From JANPLN01 sp041736155 (GTDB lineage: Bacteria; Bdellovibrionota; Bdellovibrionia; Bdellovibrionales; JAGQZY01), in the NCBI GenBank assembly GCA_041736155.1, contig JBGSUL010000060.1, positions 1-23,123 on the forward strand: 23,123 bases of DNA, in the 5' to 3' direction. Both the position numbers and the translations under genes were made by a program. Below are positions 13,293 through 19,584 of the stretch, one piece after another; within the stretch, counting starts at the first letter, position 1, and each line of letters opens with the position of its first letter. The notes beneath the pieces are model-generated. The model was given only the letters and a program-made list of their open reading frames with translations, did not search any database and was not told where the DNA came from.

Positions 13293-14999
13293 ATGGCAAG
13301 ACCGAACTCTTTCGCCATTTTGATTTTACTCGCTTTTCTGCAACTCAGCGGACAGGCGGAAGCGACTCCGACGTGTCGGGAAATCACAACGGACCGTTTA
13401 CAATCGACAACCCTCAACCCCACTGACTTTCCCGTTGAGCTCAAGATCAATACGTCTTTTCTTAACTTTCTGCAAACGCACTTACCAAAAGAACAATTAC
13501 ATTCTCTTGCACGCCTCCTTCAGGTAGATGCACGACTCGAACAGCATGTTGTGATGAATCTGCACAGATCTATTTCTCTGCACGAAGACTCCCTTTCTCC
13601 TCCGCCGCAAGATCAACGGTTGCCAAGTTTTGATATCCACAATATTCGTTTGCTGCGGGCGTATTCCGTATTGAAGACCATGGCCGAAGCGACGGCCATC
13701 TCCGAGGTTTCACCCACCGTGCTGTTGAGCGAAGCCGAAATCCAAACCTGGGCTCTCATGCTTGCCGATTATGTGCCAGCGGAATTTCCCGAGAGGCAGA
13801 CTTTCAAATTGCGTGGCTTCGATTCTCTCGTCCTCAAAAGATTGGAATCCGCATTTTCACCTTCACAAGAACGCTATCGTTCGGCCCTGGCCATTCTTTT
13901 TTCTCTCGGGCTTGACGTCAATGTGTCGCTCGCCAATGTCGGCCCGGTGAGTGTAACTCCCTTCACTGCTCATCAACCACGCCCCCTCTTATCAATGGAG
14001 ACGCCCAGTCCAACAAAGATCAGCGCTCTCCTTGCAAAAATAAGATACAACCGTCCCCTTAACCAGCGCGATTTCTATGAATTACAAATCTTTGTGATGA
14101 GATTATTTTTGATCAGTGTTGGTAAAAATGATGCCGCTGCCTTTATTATGCGCCCCACCTCTCCTCACTCCGTGGCCGTTGCTCCACTCCAAGCCGCCAT
14201 CTTCGAACGCATTAAACCTTATGCGCCTGACACTGTGGTTTTGATTGATTGCCTCACACTCTTTGATTTTCTTTTTTTTGGCGTACCTTTGCCGATGAAC
14301 TATTCGGAGTTTCACAATGAGTTCTTGCAAATGATTGAGGCCCAATATTTGGCTGAACCTCGCCAACTGTGGACCCAACAACAAAATGATCTGCGCTTAC
14401 AACAGCAAGAAGACGTACGCATTGCAGTAGCTCTGCGTTTAGAATCTCTGCGCAATGATCCTGACGCCCGCGCACAAGTACTTCGCCCGTTGAGTTCGTC
14501 TACACTCAGTCAGTCGTCTTCTCCATCGACATCACAACCCAAAATAAAAACCCGTGGAGTTGCTAGTCCAGCGTTGAATGAACCCACCGATGAGCCGGTT
14601 GCTAATACTGCGGTTGAAAACCGCATCGAATCTCTGATCGAGATGCGAGAGTTGGCTTTGCATGTCATCGCCGAAGAAACACCTTACATCGTGCGCTTTC
14701 AAAGATTGGAAGATGTCTACCCTCACGATCAAAGCTTTACGTTTTCAAAGTTCGTCATCAAGTGGTTTATGAAAAATCCCGCTCAGGCTCTGGATTTCCT
14801 CTCAGCCATTCGTGGTGGTCCCACAACTGTTGACGGTCAGTCCGGCATCGTCATGCTGATCAACGAAGAGGGGCACCCTTACGAAGTGAAAATTCAATCC
14901 ACGGGCGTACGCTGGCGCATGATTCTTAAACGCGATGGCGACTCTTGGTATGGCGTGCGCATCTATCATCGCGATCATATGCGGCGCCGTCGCCACTAA
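13293..14999 (+). CDS. Exported protein, paralog B of the preceding gene
   Basis: A 568-residue protein, clearly a tandem duplicate of paralog A. Shared landmarks are Cys28 just after the signal peptide (cleavage after AEA, residue 24), DFPVELKINTSFLNFLQTHLP, QTWALMLADYVPAEFP, NYSEFHNEFLQMIEAQYLAEP, the QQQNDLRLQQQ coil, a Ser/Pro linker with KTRGVASPA, and a C-terminal domain at 441-568 containing VENRIESLIEM, IAEETPYIVRFQRLE and WYGVRIYHRDHM. It differs by an insert (SEVSPTVLLS) near residue 145 and an extra basic tail after HRDHM (RRRRH). No ribosome-binding site is evident before the ATG, and the 100-nt gap has no clear terminator, so it probably shares the upstream transcript. It converges with xth, one base between the stops. 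Confidence 0.8.
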   Translation: MARPNSFAILILLAFLQLSGQAEATPTCREITTDRLQSTTLNPTDFPVELKINTSFLNFLQTHLPKEQLHSLARLLQVDARLEQHVVMNLHRSISLHEDSLSPPPQDQRLPSFDIHNIRLLRAYSVLKTMAEATAISEVSPTVLLSEAEIQTWALMLADYVPAEFPERQTFKLRGFDSLVLKRLESAFSPSQERYRSALAILFSLGLDVNVSLANVGPVSVTPFTAHQPRPLLSMETPSPTKISALLAKIRYNRPLNQRDFYELQIFVMRLFLISVGKNDAAAFIMRPTSPHSVAVAPLQAAIFERIKPYAPDTVVLIDCLTLFDFLFFGVPLPMNYSEFHNEFLQMIEAQYLAEPRQLWTQQQNDLRLQQQEDVRIAVALRLESLRNDPDARAQVLRPLSSSTLSQSSSPSTSQPKIKTRGVASPALNEPTDEPVANTAVENRIESLIEMRELALHVIAEETPYIVRFQRLEDVYPHDQSFTFSKFVIKWFMKNPAQALDFLSAIRGGPTTVDGQSGIVMLINEEGHPYEVKIQSTGVRWRMILKRDGDSWYGVRIYHRDHMRRRRH

Positions 15000-15000
15000 T

Positions 15001-15765
15001 TTACATTTTTAAAACGACAGGACAATGATCGGAGCCGTGCTGTTGATCGAGAATATCGGCCTTTTGAATATGGCTCTTGAGGTTTTCACTCACACACACG
15101 TAATCAATTCTCCACCCACGATTCGCTGGGCGTGCCAATTCTTGATACGACCACCACGAGTAGCGTTCTTTGGCCGTGGGATTTTTATAGCGAAAGGTAT
15201 CAACAAAACCTGATTCTAAAAAGCCATCGAACCATCGACGCTCTTCAGGCAAAAAACCGCTGGTCTTTGCCAAACGAACTGGATCGTAGATATCGATTTC
15301 TTTATGAGCGATATTATAATCACCAACAAGAATGACTTTTTTTCCAGATCGCAATTTCTGCGCTAGATGTTGCTGAAAAATTTGCAGGAATTCTTGTTTG
15401 TAATCATGGCGCTCTAGCCGTGCGGCACCGTTGGGAAAATACACGTTGTAGAGAATAAAATCGGCAAAATGAGTCACGATAAAACGCCCTTCAGAATCAA
15501 ACTTCTCAATACCTATGCCGTGTTCGACCTTGAGGGGTTCGGTCTTAGAATAAGTGACAACACCCGAATAACCTTTGCGCGAGGCTGAGGACCAATAGCT
15601 AGAATAATCAGGCGTGGGGCTAAACAAGATAGGATCTAACTGATCTTTATGGGCTTTGGTTTCCTGAAGACACAGCAAATCAGGATCTTCTTCCTTAATA
15701 AAATTAAAAAAACCTTTTTTTTGTACGGAACGAATCCCATTCACATTCCAAGAAATAATCTTCAT
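15001..15765 (-). CDS. xth: Exodeoxyribonuclease III (AP endonuclease family 1)
   Basis: A 254-residue DNA-repair enzyme with every ExoIII landmark: SWNVNGIRS with Asn7, LQETK with Glu35, YNVYFPNG with Tyr109, GDYNIAH with Asp149 and Asn151, WRIDYV with Asp221 and SDHCPVV with Asp246 and His247. It cleaves DNA 5' of abasic sites and removes 3' blocking groups, a base-excision repair role in the cytoplasm. The length matches the family and no part is missing. It is divergent from a peroxiredoxin gene; both fit oxidative damage control, and the shared spacer carries a large inverted repeat. The first five codons are duplicated 53 bp upstream as the start of a 16-codon open frame ending two bases before this ATG. 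Confidence 0.95.
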   Translation of the reverse strand: MKIISWNVNGIRSVQKKGFFNFIKEEDPDLLCLQETKAHKDQLDPILFSPTPDYSSYWSSASRKGYSGVVTYSKTEPLKVEHGIGIEKFDSEGRFIVTHFADFILYNVYFPNGAARLERHDYKQEFLQIFQQHLAQKLRSGKKVILVGDYNIAHKEIDIYDPVRLAKTSGFLPEERRWFDGFLESGFVDTFRYKNPTAKERYSWWSYQELARPANRGWRIDYVCVSENLKSHIQKADILDQQHGSDHCPVVLKM

Positions 15766-15767
15766 AC

Positions 15768-15818
15768 CTATTTGGTATCAAGCCTTCCCCCATTTGTGTA
15801 CGCCGAAATAATCTTCAT
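15768..15818 (-). CDS. Possible 16-residue upstream ORF of xth
   Basis: Reading MKIISAYTNGGRLDTK then TAG, it ends 2 nt before the xth ATG. Its first 14 bases (15805-15818) repeat the first 14 of xth (15752-15765), so both begin MKIIS. It may be a translational-coupling leader or the relic of a small duplication. The ribosome-binding site is weak. Confidence 0.3.
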   Translation of the reverse strand: MKIISAYTNGGRLDTK

Positions 15819-15846
15819 CTATTTTTAGGTACGCCGAACGTTTTGG

Positions 15847-16011
15847 TTAAGATTTGCGTCAAAGATTTTTGAGATTTTGAAGAGAGTCTCCTTTCTTGGC
15901 CTCCGTTGAGCGTGACGCGATCGCCTCCGGCGACAACGGCCGAAACATGGAGGTTGTGCCAAGAAAGGAGACTCTCTTCAAAATCTCAAAAATCTTTGAC
16001 GCAAATCTTAA
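15847..16011. repeat. Perfect 54-bp inverted repeat with 57-nt loop
   Basis: Bases 15847-15900 are the exact reverse complement of 15958-16011. The arms run from TTAAGATTTGCGTCAAAG inward to CTCCTTTCTTGGC. The 57-nt centre can itself fold (CCGTTG at 15903-15908 with CAACGG at 15934-15939; CTCC at 15901 with GGAG at 15949). The element sits midway in the xth-peroxiredoxin divergent spacer, so each gene sees the same 54-bp sequence upstream. There is no coding potential beyond shadow frames. Transcribed, it would make a very long hairpin, a likely RNase III substrate; as DNA it could extrude a cruciform. Confidence 0.92.
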
Positions 16012-16093
16012 GTAGAAAGACGTGGCATACCCTGTTGACTGCGGCGCGTTTCCCTCGCAATATGGGCCAACAAATTTACCAAAGGAGTTCCTC

Positions 16094-16615
16094 ATGCCTA
16101 TGATCGGCCAACCAGCTCCGCAATTTACAGCTCCAGCTGTTGTTGACGGTGGCGAATTTAAAGATGTGAACCTCAGCGATTACAAAGGAAAATGGGTTGT
16201 TCTTTATTTTTACCCACTTGATTTCACATTTGTATGCCCTACAGAAATTACGCAATTCCGCGACTATCTTCCCAAGTTCAAAGAAGCCAATGCGCAAGTT
16301 TTAGGTTGCAGTATTGATTCTGTGCACTCACACAAACGTTGGATCAAAGACGATTTAAAAGATCTCGGTTATCCACTCATCGGTGACGTAACAAAACGCA
16401 TTTCACGCGACTACGGTGTTCTTTTTGAAGACAAAGGGATTGCCACTCGCGGAACTTTTATCATCGATCCTGAAGGCGCCATCCAATACATGGGCATTCA
16501 CAATTTGAGCGTTGGACGCGATTGCAATGAGATCCTCCGCGTTCTTGAAGGTCTGCAATCGGGAGAGCTTTGCGGCGCCGGTTGGAAACCTGGTTCGAAG
16601 TTTGTAAAAGCCTAA
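16094..16615 (+). CDS. 2-Cys peroxiredoxin (AhpC/TSA family)
   Basis: A 173-residue cytoplasmic thiol peroxidase. AAAGGAG at 16081-16087 fixes the ATG at 16094; a longer open frame from 16022 has no ribosome-binding site. The peroxidatic Cys48 lies in YPLDFTFVCPTE, Arg119 in TRGTF completes the active site, and the resolving Cys160 lies in ELCGAGWKPG, so it is a typical 2-Cys enzyme reducing H2O2 and organic peroxides. The protein ends soon after Cys160 and lacks the C-terminal YF extension of overoxidation-sensitive enzymes, which suggests a robust type. It has two extra cysteines (72, 144). No dedicated reductase (AhpF) is adjacent. It is divergent from xth across a spacer with a 54-bp inverted repeat. 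Confidence 0.93.
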   Translation: MPMIGQPAPQFTAPAVVDGGEFKDVNLSDYKGKWVVLYFYPLDFTFVCPTEITQFRDYLPKFKEANAQVLGCSIDSVHSHKRWIKDDLKDLGYPLIGDVTKRISRDYGVLFEDKGIATRGTFIIDPEGAIQYMGIHNLSVGRDCNEILRVLEGLQSGELCGAGWKPGSKFVKA

Positions 16616-16632
16616 TTAAAACCTATTAAGGA

Positions 16633-16655
16633 TTCGGCGCGCTTTGTGCGCCGAA
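16633..16655 (+). terminator. Strong hairpin after the peroxiredoxin gene
   Basis: TTCGGCGC (16633-16640) pairs perfectly with GCGCCGAA (16648-16655) around GCTTTGT. It lies 17 nt after the peroxiredoxin stop. The bases after it are ATTCCCCCC rather than a T-run, so termination would be weak or Rho-assisted; mRNA 3'-end protection is also possible. The next gene starts only 9 nt later. Confidence 0.5.
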
Positions 16656-16664
16656 ATTCCCCCC

Positions 16665-17816
16665 ATGCATTCACTGTTTCCGTCTTTTCAAAAGCATCTA
16701 CAACAAAATTACTCCACGCTGCCCTCAACACGGATAGACTCTCTTACTCCTCAATTAGCTTCACCTTTGGTTTTAAAACTTCCCAAAAGTATTTACACGC
16801 AAGCGCAAGAGATTGTGGATGACCTTTATCGGCTGACGCAAAATTCGGAATACCAAAAACAACAACACGCCCATTTTCCGTTTACACACTTTCAAGAACA
16901 GCCTTCGCTGCTTTCCAGTCTCGATGTGCACGTGAACGAGCAACAACAGCTTAAAATTATCGAAATCAATACCAATGCCTCATCTTATTTAGTCAATGCG
17001 GAACACTACACCTCGCGCTCTATGCCCCTTTTTGCCGACGCCAAACAAAGTTTAAAGCAAAGCTTTCAAAAAACCTTTGGCGACCATCTCGCACCAGGAA
17101 AGCTTTTTCTAATTATCGATGAAAATCCTGAACAGCAAAATATGTATGTGGAATTTTTAATGTACCGAGAGTTTCTTGCAAAGGAATTTTCTGTGCGTTG
17201 TGAGATAGCCGACGTCAAAGAACTTGTTTGGGATGCCACACAAGGTTTGATGTGGAGGGGCGAAGCCGTCTCAGGTATTTATAATCGCTCCACTGATTTT
17301 TATTTTAAAGACTCACCCCATTTAGCTCAGGCTTTTCAAAATTCGCAAACGTTGCTCTCACCGCATCCGTGGGGCTATGCTCTCATCGCTGACAAAAATC
17401 GTTTGATCGAGTGGAATGAGCAGCTTGATCCACAGGTTTATCCACACCTGACTCGCGCGCTTCTTAAAACATTTCGTTTTTCGCAGTTTAAAGATGCTGA
17501 CGATCTCTGGAGTCAACGCAACGGTTTCTTTTTTAAACCACCTAACGCTTATGGCAGCCGCTCGGTTTACAAGGGAAAATCCATCAGTCGCACGGTCTTT
17601 CAGCGTATTTTTAGCGATGATTTTATAGCGCAAGAAGCCTGTGCCGCTCCCGAAGTTGTTATGGAGTTCGAAAATCAAAAGTCACAGTTTAAATATGATC
17701 TCCGTTTTTATTTCTTCGAAAATAAAATTCAATTGGCAATCGCACGTCTCTATCAAGGGCAACTCACCAATCTGCAAACCCCTCTCGGCGGCCTCACCCC
17801 CCTCGAATTCACCTAA
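16665..17816 (+). CDS. ATP-grasp-like protein, function unknown
   Basis: A 383-residue cytoplasmic protein from the ATG at 16665. A longer frame opens at a TTG inside the hairpin and is not credible. The C-terminal half has ATP-grasp-like landmarks: FFFKPPNAYGSRSVYKGKSI (nucleotide-binding Lys and Gly-rich loop, about 290-309), FIAQEACAAPEV (about 322-333) and KYDLRFYFFENKIQLAIARLYQ, with RFY followed by a conserved acid or Arg patch as in glutathione-synthetase-like enzymes. The N-terminal half has LKIIEINTNASSYLVN. Such proteins usually ligate a carboxylate to an amine using ATP; the substrate is not readable. No Shine-Dalgarno precedes the ATG (TTCCCCCC). No partner typical of peptide-ligase clusters is adjacent. 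Confidence 0.65.
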   Translation: MHSLFPSFQKHLQQNYSTLPSTRIDSLTPQLASPLVLKLPKSIYTQAQEIVDDLYRLTQNSEYQKQQHAHFPFTHFQEQPSLLSSLDVHVNEQQQLKIIEINTNASSYLVNAEHYTSRSMPLFADAKQSLKQSFQKTFGDHLAPGKLFLIIDENPEQQNMYVEFLMYREFLAKEFSVRCEIADVKELVWDATQGLMWRGEAVSGIYNRSTDFYFKDSPHLAQAFQNSQTLLSPHPWGYALIADKNRLIEWNEQLDPQVYPHLTRALLKTFRFSQFKDADDLWSQRNGFFFKPPNAYGSRSVYKGKSISRTVFQRIFSDDFIAQEACAAPEVVMEFENQKSQFKYDLRFYFFENKIQLAIARLYQGQLTNLQTPLGGLTPLEFT

Positions 17817-17829
17817 CGCCAAGAGTTGC

Positions 17830-17852
17830 AAAAAGGTACGCCGATCCTTTTT
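17830..17852. terminator. Hairpin AAAAAGG/CCTTTTT
   Basis: AAAAAGG (17830-17836) pairs with CCTTTTT (17846-17852) around TACGCCGAT, 13 nt after the ATP-grasp-like gene. The T-rich right arm followed by GTTG gives it weak bidirectional terminator character. Confidence 0.4.
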
Positions 17853-17890
17853 GTTGTCGCTGATTTGCTCTCGTGTCAAATTAGTTCGCT

Positions 17891-18592
17891 ATGCAAACAC
17901 CGTTTATTCTTCCCTTTGATTACTGCCATCGTTGGATTCGCACCGCTTTTCAGATGGCAGAAAAGCATTACAAACTTTTTGCCTTGCTCGGTCTTATGGT
18001 TTTTGCCAGTGAAGTCGTTCTCGGTATGATTCCTTACCTTGGCGGACCGGCCTCAGCGGCGCTTCGTTTTATTTTTGCGCTCACCAGCTTGCGCCTGATG
18101 CACGCTCTTTTTCAGCAACAACCGCAAACCATTGAATCTTTTTTTGAAATGAGCTTCGATCAGAAAATCCTTAGCAAATTTAAAAATCATATTCTCGCAT
18201 GTGCCGCCATTGGCTTGGTCATGCAGGTTGGAATGTATCTCGGTATTCCCCATTTTTATTTACTGGCCGCCCTCCTTTCTGTGGCACTTTTCTTAATTCC
18301 GTTTATGGCGTACCTCCAGCTCCGCCAACCCCAACTCTCTGAAAAAGAGGCCATGAATTTTGTATTCTCACGAACATGGGAAAACATAGGAACCCTCTTG
18401 GCCCACGCATTCCTGCTTTTGAGCCTTGGATTTGTCGCCTTGGCTCTCTGTGTTGTGCCCTTTTTCGTCTATTTTTTACCCTTTACCTTTCCCCTGATTT
18501 ATCTGGTTTACATGGGGCTTTGTGAGAACAAAACTATCGAAGAATTAGCCCTTAATTGGAACTCGCCGGTGACAAGCCCCGCCGCTGAATGA
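17891..18592 (+). CDS. Polytopic inner-membrane protein, unknown
   Basis: A 233-residue protein with about five or six hydrophobic spans: roughly 29-50, 55-72, 98-118, 122-142, 170-190 and 190-215. The loops are short and a short soluble tail ends LNWNSPVTSPAAE. The N-terminus is MQTPFILPFDYCHRWIRTAF with no cleavable signal. The layout (an amphipathic start, paired spans with Pro/Phe-rich turns such as VVPFFVYFLPFTFPLIYLVYMG) suggests a small membrane protein of the kind often annotated only as hypothetical. No transport or enzyme motif is seen. It precedes hldD by 13 nt, so the two probably share a transcript, and a role in envelope biogenesis is only a guess. Confidence 0.7.
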   Translation: MQTPFILPFDYCHRWIRTAFQMAEKHYKLFALLGLMVFASEVVLGMIPYLGGPASAALRFIFALTSLRLMHALFQQQPQTIESFFEMSFDQKILSKFKNHILACAAIGLVMQVGMYLGIPHFYLLAALLSVALFLIPFMAYLQLRQPQLSEKEAMNFVFSRTWENIGTLLAHAFLLLSLGFVALALCVVPFFVYFLPFTFPLIYLVYMGLCENKTIEELALNWNSPVTSPAAE

Positions 18593-18605
18593 TAGGACAA
18601 ACCCC

Positions 18606-19571
18606 ATGCTTATAGTCACGGGTGCCACTGGTTTTATTGGAAGCGCTATTGTATGGGAACTCAACCAACGCGGCCGCAAGGACATTCTTGCCGTCGACGT
18701 GGTGAGGCCTGAAGCCCGCAACGGCATCCTCAAAAAACGTCAGTACGAAAAGTTTTGCACCCACACCGAGCTTTGGGATGTGTTGGTGCAAAAACCCAAA
18801 GTTGACGCCATCATTCACATGGGCGCCTGCTCCTCCACCACCGAACTCAATCGCGAATATCTCAGAACCATCAATACCGAGTATACTCAGCGCCTTTTTG
18901 AGTGGTGTACGGAAAACAATGTGCCGCTCGTCTACGCAAGTAGTGGCGCGGTCTACGGAGACGGTCAACAGGGTTTTGATGACCAAACCGATCCGCGCTT
19001 TTTTCAACCGCTCAATCCGTACGGAGAATCCAAACTCAATTTTGATATCTGGGCTCTTCAGCAAAGCAAAACGCCGCCGTTGTGGATGGGCTTGCGCTTT
19101 TTTAACGTGTACGGGCCGAATGAATATTACAAACAAGATATGTCGAGCGTGGTGTTTAAAGCCTATCGACAAATTCAAGTAAACCAATCTCTTAAACTTT
19201 TTCGTTCACACAATCCACAGTATGAAGATGGCAAACAGCTGCGTGATTTTATATATGTCAAAGATGTCACCCGCTGGATTGCCGAAATTGTATTAGACAA
19301 AAAAGGCTTTTCGGGAATTTACAACATGGGTTATGGCGAAGCCCGCTCGTGGTTAGATTTAGCCACAGCGGTTTTTAAAGACCTCGATAAACCTGTGAAA
19401 ATAGAATGGATGGATGTTCCAGAAACACTTCGACCGCGCTATCAATATTTCACCCAAGCAAAGATGGAACGTTTTTTGAGCATGGGCTTTTCCCGACCAG
19501 AATGGTCGTTGGAGAAAGGCATACACGACTATGTTCTCAACTATCTCGACCAACCAGACCCTTTCTTCTGA
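18606..19571 (+). CDS. hldD: ADP-L-glycero-D-manno-heptose 6-epimerase
   Basis: A 321-residue SDR-family epimerase that converts ADP-D-glycero-D-manno-heptose to the L-form used in the LPS inner core. The N-terminal Rossmann motif is TGATGFIG (5-12). IIHMGACSSTTE (69-80) is typical of HldD, the catalytic pair lies in NPYGESK (Tyr139, Lys143), and GLRFFNVYGPNEYYKQDMSS (162-181) holds a further conserved Lys176 matching the family's second acid/base Lys. RDFIYVKDV and RPRYQYFTQA follow. The length is normal and no key residue is missing. AGGAC sits a few bases before the ATG. The stop lies 13 nt before the hydroxylase start. HldD presence implies a heptose-containing LPS and so a Gram-negative outer membrane. 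Confidence 0.95.
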   Translation: MLIVTGATGFIGSAIVWELNQRGRKDILAVDVVRPEARNGILKKRQYEKFCTHTELWDVLVQKPKVDAIIHMGACSSTTELNREYLRTINTEYTQRLFEWCTENNVPLVYASSGAVYGDGQQGFDDQTDPRFFQPLNPYGESKLNFDIWALQQSKTPPLWMGLRFFNVYGPNEYYKQDMSSVVFKAYRQIQVNQSLKLFRSHNPQYEDGKQLRDFIYVKDVTRWIAEIVLDKKGFSGIYNMGYGEARSWLDLATAVFKDLDKPVKIEWMDVPETLRPRYQYFTQAKMERFLSMGFSRPEWSLEKGIHDYVLNYLDQPDPFF

Positions 19572-19584
19572 GCAGGATGTACAG

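Noticed and set aside
15847..16011. CRISPR or attC-like element at the 54-bp inverted repeat
   Set aside because: Only one inverted pair with no spaced direct repeats, no integrase nearby and no attC core sites.
18552..19187. 211-residue open frame on - opposite hldD
   Set aside because: Antisense shadow of HldD, whose motifs are complete on +.
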